A DNA stretch of 64,000 nucleotides from Streptomyces angustmyceticus (GCF_019933235.1 NZ_CP082945.1:7043501-7107500); one strand, 5' to 3'; counted from the first letter of the stretch, positions 26,460-34,781 are shown. Numbers and translations: made by a program. The notes: generated by a model from the sequence alone, not told the origin.

Positions 26460-27665
26460 TCAGTCGGTGGTCGGGCCGGGCTGGGGGAGTGGCGGGGTGC
26501 TCGGGCGGGGCCTGCTCTGGGTGAGGGCGGCGCCGGCCAGGACGATGAGGGCGCCGACGGGGGTGTTCCAGCTGAGCTGTTCGTGGAGAAGGGCCACTCC
26601 GGCCGCGGTGGCGATCACGGGAATGAAGTACGTGACCATCTGGGCGGTGGTGGGGCCGATCTCGGCGACCAGCCCGTACTGGATGAGGAAGGCGAAGCCG
26701 GTGCCCAGGGCGCCGAGGGCGAAGACGGCGAGCAGCGGGATGACCGGGTAGTGGGTCGGTGCGGTGGTGAACAGGGGTGTCACCACGGCCAGTTGGGCGG
26801 TGGCCAGGAGCAGCTGGGCGCTGGACATCGACAGGTGGGAGTGCGGGACGCCCGCCAGGGTGCGGCGGACGTAGATCCAGCCGACGGCGTAGCTGAGCGA
26901 GGCGCCCAGCGCCATCGCGGTGCCCGTCAGATCCGTGCCGGCGAAACCCTGCCAGGCGCCGAGCACCGTGAGCACGCCCAGGAATCCGAGGCCCAGCCCC
27001 GCGACCCTGCGCCGGGTGGGACGGTCCTCGGAGAGCGCGACGACCGAGAGAGCCATGCCCCACAGCGGGGAGGTGGCGTTGCAGATGCCGGCCAGTGTGG
27101 AGGGGATGGTCAGTTCGGCGTAGGCGAAGAGCGAGAACGGCAGCGCATTGAGGAAGAACGCGGCAACGGTGAGATGAGCCCAGGTGCGGGGAGCACGGGG
27201 TAGCCGCTCTCGCTTGATCACGACTATGGCCAGCAGCACCAGTGCGCCGAACGCCACCCGGCCGAGCGTCACCTGCAGTGGGGCGAATCCCTCGGTGCCC
27301 ACCTTGATGAAGAGGAAGCTGAAACCCCAGACGAGGGAAAGGGCGGCGAAGCGGAGTCGCCAGCCGATGGTCCGTCCGGTGGCCTTGGCGGTCCCGGTGC
27401 CGGGGGCGGAGGTGGCGAGCGGGGCGTCCGAGCGGGACGAGCCGGACGCCGTGCCGGGAGGGGAGGGCGCGGAAGCGACAGCTGTGCCGCACGAGGCGGA
27501 GGCGTCGCCCGGACGGGACGATGCGGGCGCGACCTCGCTACGGGGCGAGGTGCGCGCGGCCGTCGAGCCGTGCTCGTTCGTGATCGTGCGCACGGTTGTG
27601 GCCGGAGAGTTCGCGGTGGCGGCAGAGGCGGCAGAGGCGGTGGGGGTGCCGGTGGTGGTGCTCAT
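26460..27665 (-). CDS. EamA/DMT family transporter with long Thr/Ala/Ser-rich head
   Basis: 401 residues. The first 95 are low-complexity Thr/Ala/Ser/Pro, then ten membrane helices with LSLVWGFSFLFIKVGTEGF, LPFSLFAYAELTIPSTLAG and MVTYFIPVIATAAGVALLHE. The head is far longer than in typical members, so the translation start may really be nearer the first helix; ATG 27665 is the furthest reasonable start. It is divergent from a LysR regulator with a shared operator, which probably controls it. Substrate unknown. Confidence 0.85.
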   Translation of the reverse strand: MSTTTGTPTASAASAATANSPATTVRTITNEHGSTAARTSPRSEVAPASSRPGDASASCGTAVASAPSPPGTASGSSRSDAPLATSAPGTGTAKATGRTIGWRLRFAALSLVWGFSFLFIKVGTEGFAPLQVTLGRVAFGALVLLAIVVIKRERLPRAPRTWAHLTVAAFFLNALPFSLFAYAELTIPSTLAGICNATSPLWGMALSVVALSEDRPTRRRVAGLGLGFLGVLTVLGAWQGFAGTDLTGTAMALGASLSYAVGWIYVRRTLAGVPHSHLSMSSAQLLLATAQLAVVTPLFTTAPTHYPVIPLLAVFALGALGTGFAFLIQYGLVAEIGPTTAQMVTYFIPVIATAAGVALLHEQLSWNTPVGALIVLAGAALTQSRPRPSTPPLPQPGPTTD

Positions 27666-27699
27666 GACGACTACGATGCGGCGGGCAACTTCGTAGCAC

Positions 27700-27732
27700 A
27701 AGCGATATTTCGTGTGGGGTATCGCTTAGCAT
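27700..27732 (+). promoter_or_regulatory. LysR operator and -10 box
   Basis: AAGCGATA (27700-27707) is inverted as TATCGCTT (27720-27727) with 12 bases between. TAGCAT (27727-27732) directly abuts it and lies seven bases before the LysR ATG at 27740, so the LysR transcript is probably leaderless and autoregulated. The other side serves the EamA gene. Confidence 0.68.
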
Positions 27733-27739
27733 TGCTTAT

Positions 27740-28648
27740 ATGTTGAACCTTGATCGCCTGCGGACGCTGAGTGCGATTGCCCGGCACGGATCGGTAGGCG
27801 CCGCCGCCGACGGACTGCATGTGACGACTTCCGCCGTCTCGCAGCAGATCGCCAAGCTGGAGCGGGAGACCGGACAGCAACTGCTGGCGAAGAACGGGCG
27901 CGGGGTCCGGCTCACCGACGCCGGACGGCTGCTCGCCGACCACGCGGCGCGCATCCTCTCCCAGGTCGAGCTGGCACAGGCCGAACTGGAAGCGCATCGC
28001 GGGCAGGCGGTGGGCGAGCTGCGGATGAGCGCGTTTCCCACCGCGGCACGGGGACTCTTCCCGGCCGCGCTGGTCACGCTCCGTGCCGAGCACCCCCAGC
28101 TGCGGGCGCGGCTGACGGAGAGGGAACCGGACGATTCGGTACGCGGCGTGGTGCGCGGCGATTTCGATCTGGCCGTCGTCCTGGACTGGTACAACCGGCC
28201 GTTGTCCCTCCCCGAAGGGCTGGCGAAGGCCCCGCTCCTGGATGATCCGGCCGATGTGGCGATGCCGTCCACACATCCGCTCGCCGGGCGACGCTCCGTG
28301 GAGCTGGACGAATTCGCGGACGATGAGTGGATCTCCTGGCCGCAGGGGGAGTTCTGCCAGGACTGGCTGATGTTCACCCTGCGCGGCAAGGGCGTGGAGC
28401 CGCGCATCGCGCATATGGCGGAGGAGCACCACACCCAGCTGGCCCTGATCGCGGCCGGATTGGGCGTGGCGGTGGCTCCGCGCCTCGGCCGTGGGCCGGT
28501 GCCGGACGGAGTGAGCGTGGTGCCCGTCCGGCACACGATGCGCCGCCACGTCTACGCCATCTGGCGCGCCGACGCCGACCGCAGGCCCTCGATCCGTGCC
28601 GCGGTGGGGGCGCTCCGCGCGGCCGGGAAGCTCGTGGAGGGCTCCTGA
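27740..28648 (+). CDS. LysR family transcriptional regulator
   Basis: 302-residue LysR protein. The helix-turn-helix spans residues 3-60 (LDRLRTLSAIARHGSVGAAA, VTTSAVSQQIAKLERETGQ); the effector domain runs from about residue 90 and includes DLAVVLDWYNRPLSLPEGL. It probably regulates the divergent EamA transporter at 26460-27665; the ligand is unknown. Length is normal. Confidence 0.9.
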   Translation: MLNLDRLRTLSAIARHGSVGAAADGLHVTTSAVSQQIAKLERETGQQLLAKNGRGVRLTDAGRLLADHAARILSQVELAQAELEAHRGQAVGELRMSAFPTAARGLFPAALVTLRAEHPQLRARLTEREPDDSVRGVVRGDFDLAVVLDWYNRPLSLPEGLAKAPLLDDPADVAMPSTHPLAGRRSVELDEFADDEWISWPQGEFCQDWLMFTLRGKGVEPRIAHMAEEHHTQLALIAAGLGVAVAPRLGRGPVPDGVSVVPVRHTMRRHVYAIWRADADRRPSIRAAVGALRAAGKLVEGS

Positions 28649-28681
28649 GACCGGCGGGAGCGCCGCCCGCGCCCGCCCCCG

Positions 28682-30277
28682 TCAGGGCGGTGGGACGATG
28701 CCCTGGATGACGCCCAGCTCCAGCAAGTCCTGCGGGCGGATGCGGAGTTGGTCGGCGGTGTCGTGGACCTGCGCCTCGTCGCGTTTGAGGATGGCCGCGG
28801 CCAGCTCCGGGGCGATCACGGAGAAGTAGCTGTCCGGGGTCGCCCACAGCCGGTCCGGTGCGGCCAGGGCCAGGGCACCGCCCGAACCGCCCTCGCCGAT
28901 GAGCAGGGAGGTGACCGGCACCTCGGCGGTGGCGAGCGCCGCGAAGGCATCGGCGATGGCCGCCCCCGCGCCGGCGCGTTCGGCCGCGGCGTCGTTGGCG
29001 GCGCCCGGGGTGTCCACGAGGGTGAGCACCGGTATCCGCAGCCGGTCGGCGAGCCGGACCAGTCGCGCGGCGGTACGGAAGCCGGCCGGGCGGGTGGCCG
29101 TGCCGCACTGGGCGGCGAAGGCGATCGTGCGCCCCTCGCGGTGGCCGAAACCGCAGCGTATCCCGGGGTCGACGCCGCCGCAGCGGTCGCCGCTGATCTC
29201 CTCCCGGTCGTCGAAGTACGCCCGCAGATACGCCTCGGCGCGCGGCCGCCCGGACTCGCGGGCCCGGACCACCGCATCCCAGCCGGTCTCGGGCAGTCCG
29301 GGCACGCCGAGTGCGGACGGCGGGGGTGCCGGCTCCACGGTACGGGTGCGGGCTTCCTCGGGCGGGCACAGCAGTCGCAGCCACCGCTGGAGCGTGCCCC
29401 GCAGTCGGTCGGGCGGGACGACGGCGTCGATGTGGCCGGTGGCGAGTTGGCCCTCGGCGGAGTAGGCGAAGGGATCGGCGTCCGGGGGGCGCACGCGTGA
29501 GCCCGCGAAACCGATCTGTGCCCCGGGAAGCGCGAGGATCACATCGGCGGCGGCGCCGAGAGTGGCCCAGCCGCCGCCGGTGGTCGGATCGCGCAGCACG
29601 GCGATCTGCGGCAGGCCCGCGGCGCGGTTCAGCGCCGACTGCCGTGCCACCCGCTGGAGTTGGGTGAGCGCGCGCATTCCCTCCTGCATGCGGCTGCCGC
29701 CCGTGGCGATCAGTGAAACGACCGGCAGGCCGCGCTCGCGGGCGAGGGTGTAGGCGGCCTCCAGGCGGTCGCCGGTGCGCTCGCCGAGTGAGCCGCCCAG
29801 ATAGCGGAACTCGAAGGAGAGCACGACCGCTTCCCTGCCGCCTATCGTCGCGAGGGCGGTGACCACCGACTCGTCCTCGCCGGTCCGTGCGCGGGCACGG
29901 GCCCGCGCGTCGTCGTAACCGTGCCAGCCGAGGGGGCCGTCCGGTGGGGACGCTGTTGTGGGCGTGGGCGTGGGCGTGGGCGTGGGCGTGGGCGTGGGCG
30001 TGGGCGTGGGCGTGGGCGTGGGCGTGGGCGTGGGCGTCTCCGCCGTCGCCGTACGGCCGGTGGGGACGGTGGTCTCGGTGTACGCATCCGCGACCGCCGC
30101 GATGGCTTGACGTGCTGTCAGGCGAGCGCACGGGAGTGTGGCGGCAGCGTTCCCGTCCCCGTCCCCGTTCGCGTTTCCGCGTGCGGCGGTGTTCCCGTCC
30201 CCGGAACCGTTCGCGCCCCTGGCGGTGTTCCCGTCCCCGCCTCCGCCCCCGGCCGGGTCCTTGTCGCCGTTACGCAT
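28682..30277 (-). CDS. Acetyl/propionyl-CoA carboxylase-type carboxyltransferase (fused halves)
   Basis: 531-residue protein with the two carboxyltransferase lobes in one chain. The first lobe has ARERGLPVVSLIATGGSRMQ, PQIAVLRDPTTGGGWAT and QIGFAGSRVR. The second has RIPVLTLVDTPGA, LLIGEGGSGGALALA and PDSYFSVIAPELAAAIL. The N-terminal 110 residues are Gly/Asn-rich and then contain a (Thr-Pro) run encoded by 13 hexanucleotide copies. It overlaps the stop of matB by eight bases, so the two are co-translated. Together they may interconvert malonyl-CoA or use a related acyl-CoA; no biotin-carboxylase gene is nearby. Confidence 0.85.
   Translation of the reverse strand: MRNGDKDPAGGGGGDGNTARGANGSGDGNTAARGNANGDGDGNAAATLPCARLTARQAIAAVADAYTETTVPTGRTATAETPTPTPTPTPTPTPTPTPTPTPTPTPTTASPPDGPLGWHGYDDARARARARTGEDESVVTALATIGGREAVVLSFEFRYLGGSLGERTGDRLEAAYTLARERGLPVVSLIATGGSRMQEGMRALTQLQRVARQSALNRAAGLPQIAVLRDPTTGGGWATLGAAADVILALPGAQIGFAGSRVRPPDADPFAYSAEGQLATGHIDAVVPPDRLRGTLQRWLRLLCPPEEARTRTVEPAPPPSALGVPGLPETGWDAVVRARESGRPRAEAYLRAYFDDREEISGDRCGGVDPGIRCGFGHREGRTIAFAAQCGTATRPAGFRTAARLVRLADRLRIPVLTLVDTPGAANDAAAERAGAGAAIADAFAALATAEVPVTSLLIGEGGSGGALALAAPDRLWATPDSYFSVIAPELAAAILKRDEAQVHDTADQLRIRPQDLLELGVIQGIVPPP
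29958..30035 (+). repeat. Hexanucleotide tandem repeat (GTGGGC)13
   Basis: Thirteen uninterrupted copies of GTGGGC on the plus strand, giving alternating Pro-Thr in the minus-strand carboxyltransferase. The six-base unit keeps the reading frame whatever the copy number. Confidence 0.97.
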
Positions 30278-31730
30278 GGAGCTCACGCTTCAGGATCTTG
30301 CCCATGTCATTGCGCGGCAGGGCGTCCAGGAAATGGACCGTGCGGGGGCGCTTGTGCGGGGCGAGCTGGCCGGCGACGTGATCGGCGAGTTCCTGGGCGG
30401 AGGGGGCCGGGCCCGCGTCCGGACCGGTCTCCAGGACGATCCAGGCGACGATCCGCTCGCCGAGATCCTCGTCGGGAGCGCCGGTGACGGCCGCCTCGGC
30501 GACCCCGGGGTGGGCCAGCAGCGCATTCTCGATCTCGCCGGCGCCGATCTTGTAGCCGCCGCTCTTGATCAGGTCGGTGGCCTTGCGGCCCACGATGCGG
30601 TAGTTGCCGGCGGCGTCCCGGACAGCCATGTCGCCGGTGCGGAACCACCCCCCGTCGAAGGCGGCGGCGGTGGCGTCTGGGCGATTGAGGTACTCGACGA
30701 AGAGGTTCGGGCCGCGGACCTGGATCTCGCCGACCGTCTCGCCGTCGTTCTCCTCGATGGCCCGGCCCGCGTCGTCGACGAGCCGGACGTACACCCCTGG
30801 CAGCGGCACCCCGACCGTGCCCGTGGCGTCGGGGCCGTCCGCCCGCACGCTGGTGTTCATGAGGGTTTCCGTCATGCCGTAGCGCTCGATCACCCGTCGG
30901 CCGGAGGCCGCCGCGATCTTCTCGTGATCCGTCAGCGGTAGCGCGGCCGAGCCGGAGACCAGCAGACGGGCGCGGGAGAGCGCCTTGGCGAGCGCGGGGT
31001 CCCGGCCCGCCTCGACGGCCAGGCGGTGGTACATCGTGGGCACCCCGAACAGCATCGTGCCGTCCCCAGTGAGCGCGCGGGCCACCGCGTCGGTGCTGAA
31101 GCGGCCCAGGTGGTGCACGCTGCCGCCGCGGCGCAGCGGTCCGAGGATGCCGAGGATCAGGCCGTGGACGTGGAAGAGCGGCAGGGCGTGGACGAGGACG
31201 TCGTCGGCGGTCCACTGCCAGGCGTCCTCCAGGGCGTCAAGGGTGTGCGCGAGGGCGCGCCGGGGGAGGACGACGCCCTTGGGCGGCCCCGTCGTGCCGG
31301 AGGTGTAGACGATCAGGGCCGGCGCCTCGTCGCCCGCTTCGTACGCCGGCGGGGCCGGTACGGCGTCCTCCGGTGGCTGCGCCGCCTCGATGTCGACGCG
31401 GCGCAGCGCGGCCAGTGGCTCCGGCAGGTCGGCGTCCGGTTCCGCCAGGACGAGCGACGGCGTGCTGTCCGTCACGATGTGCGTCAGCTCGCTCTCCCCG
31501 ATCCTCGGATTCACCGGCACCACGGCCACTCCGGCGAGCAGCGCGGCCACCACACCGACCGAGGTCTCCAGCGTCGGCGTCGCCCACAGCGCGACACGGG
31601 TCTCACCGGCGATCCGCTCGGCGAGCGCGCCCGCCACCGACGCCAATTGGCGATAGCTGAGGGTGCGGTCACCGAAGCGCAGCGCGGGTGCGGGCGAGGC
31701 GTCGCGCAGCGCGGGGAAGAGCACGTTCAC
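30270..31730 (-). CDS. matB: Malonyl-CoA synthetase (MatB-type AMP-forming ligase)
   Basis: 486-residue ANL-superfamily enzyme activating malonate (or a substituted malonate) to its CoA thioester. Motifs: the P-loop YTSGTTGPPKGVVL, the A5 motif RYGMTETLMN, GWFRTGDMAV, the hinge GRKATDLIKSGGYKIG and the catalytic lysine in NDMGKILKREL. The pairing with a carboxyltransferase gene matches the matB locus of S. coelicolor as I remember it (SCO2444-SCO2445). GTG 31730 has AAGGAG six bases upstream, which decides this start over a longer reading to 31865. Confidence 0.85.
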   Translation of the reverse strand: MNVLFPALRDASPAPALRFGDRTLSYRQLASVAGALAERIAGETRVALWATPTLETSVGVVAALLAGVAVVPVNPRIGESELTHIVTDSTPSLVLAEPDADLPEPLAALRRVDIEAAQPPEDAVPAPPAYEAGDEAPALIVYTSGTTGPPKGVVLPRRALAHTLDALEDAWQWTADDVLVHALPLFHVHGLILGILGPLRRGGSVHHLGRFSTDAVARALTGDGTMLFGVPTMYHRLAVEAGRDPALAKALSRARLLVSGSAALPLTDHEKIAAASGRRVIERYGMTETLMNTSVRADGPDATGTVGVPLPGVYVRLVDDAGRAIEENDGETVGEIQVRGPNLFVEYLNRPDATAAAFDGGWFRTGDMAVRDAAGNYRIVGRKATDLIKSGGYKIGAGEIENALLAHPGVAEAAVTGAPDEDLGERIVAWIVLETGPDAGPAPSAQELADHVAGQLAPHKRPRTVHFLDALPRNDMGKILKRELHA

Positions 31731-31936
31731 CGGATCTCCTTCGTCCTCGGCGCCCGGCCCGTCGCGGCCGGGCCGTCCCGCTCCCGCACCCTGCCGGTAC
31801 CGAAACGGGCTGACCCGTACCACTCTCGCAGAGACCACTGACAACGCGATCACATCCGGGGACACGTGAGCAGATCACGGACGGCACCCCGCCCGGCCAC
31901 CGCCCCGCCCGCGCATACCCCGCCCGGCTCCCGCCC
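31731..31936. promoter_or_regulatory. Leader/promoter region of matB
   Basis: The minus-strand region upstream of matB contains a dyad ACGGG-CTGA-CCCGT (31805-31818) flanked by GGTAC (31796-31800) and GTACC (31817-31821). An operator or a stem-loop is possible; no clear -35/-10 pair was recognised. Confidence 0.35.
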
Positions 31937-32401
31937 TCACCCCGGGATCTTGCGGAAGTCCCAGGAGGCGACCGATTCCGGCGTCAGGCGCAGCCACGCA
32001 TGGCGGCCGTCGTGCGGCATTTCGGAGATGCCGAAGTACTTCTCCGCGAAGAGCCGCTCCGGGGCGTCGAGCCCGGGGCACGGTTCGCCGGTGCGCGGCG
32101 CCTCGCCGACGAAGTCCGCGCGGCCCGTGAGCTCCGCGCCGCGCAGCTCGCCGTACTCGTGCCCGTCGTCGACGACCACCGCGATCCGCGGATCCTTGCG
32201 CAGTTGTGCCCACCGCTTGCTGCGGGTGATCGAGTACAGCCACAGCGCCGCGCCGTCCCAGACGAACCAGAGCGCCCCGACGTGCGGTGCCCCGTCGGCG
32301 CCGACCGTCGCGACCCGGCAGGTGCGCTGCCCCGCGAGGAACGCGTCGAGCTCGCCCCGCGTCATCATGATCCGGCGCCCGCGCCGCTGTGTGTCGGCCA
32401 T
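31937..32401 (-). CDS. PPOX-class flavin/F420-binding protein
   Basis: 154-residue split-barrel protein: MTRGELDAFLAGQRTCRVAT, HVGALWFVWDGAALWLYS, KRWAQLRKDPRIAVVVDDG, ARTGEPCPGLDAPERL region, and KYFGISEMPHDGRHAWLRLT. This resembles actinobacterial PPOX-class F420- or FMN-dependent enzymes of unknown substrate. ATG 32401 has AGGA five bases upstream; an ATG at 32365 is closer to the conserved part. Confidence 0.82.
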   Translation of the reverse strand: MADTQRRGRRIMMTRGELDAFLAGQRTCRVATVGADGAPHVGALWFVWDGAALWLYSITRSKRWAQLRKDPRIAVVVDDGHEYGELRGAELTGRADFVGEAPRTGEPCPGLDAPERLFAEKYFGISEMPHDGRHAWLRLTPESVASWDFRKIPG

Positions 32402-32586
32402 CGTTCCTCGCCCTCCGCCGTGTGCCCCGCTCATGGGGCACTGATCCGCCCGCCTGACACCGGCCCCTGTCGTCACCAGATCCGACCTGACTGAGTGTCA
32501 GGAAGCATGAGGGCTCTTCCTGTCATGCGCAATGCCCGGTAGCCTCACCCGGCTCGGGCCGGCCGACGGACCGGTCCGGCGGCACG

Positions 32587-32729
32587 TCACGACCGACGCA
32601 TCACGATCGGCGCATCACATCGGACGCTTCACATCCGATGTGTCAGGTCTGATGCTTCACGTCCGAGGCGCCATGTCCGACGAGTCACATCCGACCGAGT
32701 CACGTCCGACCGAGTCACATCCGACGGAG
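32587..32729 (+). repeat. Ten-unit degenerate tandem repeat, 14-15 bases per unit
   Basis: Ten head-to-tail units, consensus TCACRTCCGACGCA. Units 1-7 are exactly 14 bases (32587-32684) and units 8-10 are 15 bases (32685-32729). The best-conserved core is CACATCCGAC. The 14-base units do not keep a reading frame, so this is not a protein repeat. The array runs straight into the GGAGGGG ribosome-binding site of the isochorismatase-like gene. Confidence 0.85.
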
Positions 32730-32738
32730 GGGATCGCG

Positions 32739-33386
32739 ATGTCTTCGGGTGCCGCACGGCTCGTCGAGCAACTGGATCCGGCCTCGACGGTGTTGCTCAC
32801 CGTCGAGTGCCAGCGCGGCGTGGTCGGTCCGGACAGCGCGCTGCCCGAACTGGCGGACGCGGCCCGTACGTCGGGGGCGCTGGCGAATGTTGCCCGGCTG
32901 GTGGCGGCCGCCCACGACGCCGGCGTCCAGGTGCTGCACGCCGTGGCCGAACGGCGGCCCGACGGCCGCGGAGCCAGCCGTAACGCCCGCCTCTTCCGGG
33001 CCGCCGAACGGCTGCCCGTCCAGCAGCTCACCGGGTCCACGGCGGTACGCATCGCCGACCCGATACCCGTCTGGGGCGACGACCTGGTGGTGCGCAGGCT
33101 GCACGGCCTCTCGCCCCTCGCCGGCACCGACGTGGACGCGCTGCTGCGCAATTTCGGGTGCCGCACGCTCGTCGTCACCGGGGTGTCGGCGAATGTGGCC
33201 GTCCCCAATGCCGTGTTCGACGCGGTCAATCTCGGTTACGCGGCCGTGGTGCCCGCGGACGCCATCGCCGGGGTGCCTGCCGACTACGTTCCCGCGATGG
33301 TCCGCAACACCCTTGCCCTGGTCGCCACCGTCACCACCGCGGACGACGTCCTGGCGACCTGGAGGCTGCCGAGGCGGGGCCGCTGA
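32739..33386 (+). CDS. Isochorismatase-fold protein lacking the usual catalytic cysteine
   Basis: 215-residue alpha/beta hydrolase of the isochorismatase-like (cysteine hydrolase) superfamily: STVLLTVECQRGVVGPDS, VQVLHAVAERRPDGRGASRN, DDLVVRRLHGLSPLAGTDVD and TLVVTGVSANVAVPNAVFDA. The first aspartate of the triad is glutamate here (VECQ), and the nucleophilic cysteine position in the GVSANVAV segment holds no cysteine. It may act like true isochorismatases, which also lack the cysteine, or be inactive. ATG 32739 follows GGAGGGGA. The repeat array lies directly upstream. Confidence 0.8.
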   Translation: MSSGAARLVEQLDPASTVLLTVECQRGVVGPDSALPELADAARTSGALANVARLVAAAHDAGVQVLHAVAERRPDGRGASRNARLFRAAERLPVQQLTGSTAVRIADPIPVWGDDLVVRRLHGLSPLAGTDVDALLRNFGCRTLVVTGVSANVAVPNAVFDAVNLGYAAVVPADAIAGVPADYVPAMVRNTLALVATVTTADDVLATWRLPRRGR

Positions 33387-33399
33387 CCCCTGGGGCGGG

Positions 33400-33431
33400 C
33401 CCCACGGGGCACCCCGGTGTGCCCGTCGGGG
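33400..33431 (+). terminator. Stem-loop between convergent genes
   Basis: CCCC (33400-33403) with GGGG, and GGGCAC (33407-33412) with GTGCCC (33419-33424), form an interrupted stem between the convergent isochorismatase-like and acetyltransferase genes. Confidence 0.5.
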
Positions 33432-33432
33432 C

Positions 33433-33888
33433 CTAGAGCTTTCTCGTCATGAACGCGCTGTTCGGGTCGGGGCGGTAGGTCGCGAAGGGGGCGCAGTACG
33501 CGAAGCCGAACTTCTCATAGAGCTTCCTGGCGGGCAGGAAGAACTCGTCCGCGCCGGTTTCGAGACTGAGGCGGGTGAAGCCCATGCGCCGGGTCTCGGC
33601 GAGGATGTGGTGCAGCAGGAGGGACGCGATGCCGCTCCGCGTGCGTGCCGGTGCCGCGCGCATCGACTTCAGCTCGGCGTGGACGGTGTCCAGCCTCTTG
33701 ACCGCGCCGCAGCCCACCACGGTGTCGTCGTCCATGACCGACCAGAACGTGACCCCAGGTCCGCGAAGCGCGTCGAGATCGAGGGCGTGTTTGCTCTCCA
33801 GCGGGGTGATGGACCGCATCTCGCGCACATGCTCGTCGAGGAACTCGGCGATCCGCGGGCCGGAGAGGTCATCGACCACGATCTTCAC
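33433..33888 (-). CDS. GNAT family N-acetyltransferase
   Basis: 151-residue acetyltransferase. The acetyl-CoA loop region reads MRAAPARTRSGIASLLLHHI (about residues 76-95), preceded by VVGCGAVKRLDTVHAELKS and followed by LSLETGADEFFLPARKLYEK, as in ElaA/PhnO-like small GNATs. Substrate unknown. GTG 33888 has AAGGGCGAG about seven bases upstream. Confidence 0.86.
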   Translation of the reverse strand: MKIVVDDLSGPRIAEFLDEHVREMRSITPLESKHALDLDALRGPGVTFWSVMDDDTVVGCGAVKRLDTVHAELKSMRAAPARTRSGIASLLLHHILAETRRMGFTRLSLETGADEFFLPARKLYEKFGFAYCAPFATYRPDPNSAFMTRKL

Positions 33889-34049
33889 GGGTGCTCGCCC
33901 TTCGTCGGAACCTTCAGCTCAGTGAACCAGCCCGGCTGGCGGTCGGCCGCGCCGACTGGGGCCGGTGGTTCCTCGGCGGCGGTCCCGAGGTGTGCCGGTG
34001 GCGCCCGCCCGCCGGGGTCGCGGTCCCGGCGGGCGCTGGGGTCGCGTCG

Positions 34050-34613
34050 TCAGCCGAGAGAGACCGAACCGCCCTTGACGTTCACCTTGGCGGGTGCCAG
34101 CCCCTTGGTGGCGGGGCCCTTCTTCACGCTGCCGTCGGTGATGTCGAACTTGCTGCCGTGGCACATGCAATTGATGGTGCCGCCGGAGACCTCGCCGACG
34201 ACGCAGCCCGCGTGGGTGCAGATGGCGGAGAACGCCTTGATGTCGCCGTCCTGCGGCTGGGTGACGACGACCTTGTCGGCCTTGAAGATCTTGCCGCCGC
34301 CCTTGGGGATCTCCGAGGTCTTGGCGAGGATGGTTCCCCCGCCGGCGGCGCCGCCACCGGCCGAGCCGTCGCCCCCACCGCTTGCCCCCGAGCTGCCGGC
34401 CTGATCGCCACCACCGGCGGCCTTGGAATCGCCGCTCCCCGCGTCCGCCATGTCGCCTCCGCAGGCCGCGAGCGCCGCCGTCAGGCCGGCCGCGCCGACC
34501 GCCGCCACGACGGTCCGCCGCGCCGTCCCGCGCTCTGCCGGAGCCCGGCCGGTCTCCTCCGTAGCCGTCATCGCGTCGGTCTCCGCCTGCTGCGATGCTG
34601 CCTGTCGAGCCAT
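34050..34613 (-). CDS. Rieske [2Fe-2S] protein, Tat lipoprotein
   Basis: 187-residue exported electron-transfer protein. The N-terminus has the twin-arginine stretch TARRTVVAAVGAAGLTA and a lipobox LAAC, so it is probably a Tat-exported lipoprotein. A Gly/Ser/Ala-rich linker of about 45 residues follows. The Rieske cluster ligands are in CTHAGCVV and CHGSKFDITDGSV near residues 128-160. Redox partner unknown; no cytochrome or oxygenase gene is adjacent. ATG 34613 is chosen for GGAGG six bases upstream; ATG 34631 is an alternative. Confidence 0.88.
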   Translation of the reverse strand: MARQAASQQAETDAMTATEETGRAPAERGTARRTVVAAVGAAGLTAALAACGGDMADAGSGDSKAAGGGDQAGSSGASGGGDGSAGGGAAGGGTILAKTSEIPKGGGKIFKADKVVVTQPQDGDIKAFSAICTHAGCVVGEVSGGTINCMCHGSKFDITDGSVKKGPATKGLAPAKVNVKGGSVSLG

Positions 34614-34781
34614 GGTGTGCCTCCGGTTCATGGTGGTGCCTTCGGTGCGCGTTGTGCTCCACGGACGTTGTACAAGCTCCATACGCAGGGACGGTCCGGC
34701 GTGTTCAATGCGCGACCCGTTCCTTTGCAGAAGCGCACCGACGGCGGTGAACCGCCAGGTCGGACGGGGACGACCCGCCCC

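Noticed and set aside
29958..30035. CRISPR-like array
   Set aside because: The (GTGGGC)n tract has no spacers; it is a simple hexamer repeat within a coding region.
16379..31730. Secondary-metabolite gene cluster suggested by PhzF, a methyltransferase and matB
   Set aside because: No synthase, carrier protein or core biosynthetic enzyme lies among them; the genes are in separate units with their own regulators.
32587..32729. CRISPR-like array at the 14/15-base repeats
   Set aside because: Units are head to tail without unique spacers and too short.
32532..32738. N-terminal extension of the isochorismatase-like protein over the repeats
   Set aside because: The 14-base units break the frame and GGAGGGG lies directly before ATG 32739, so the array is not translated as part of this gene.
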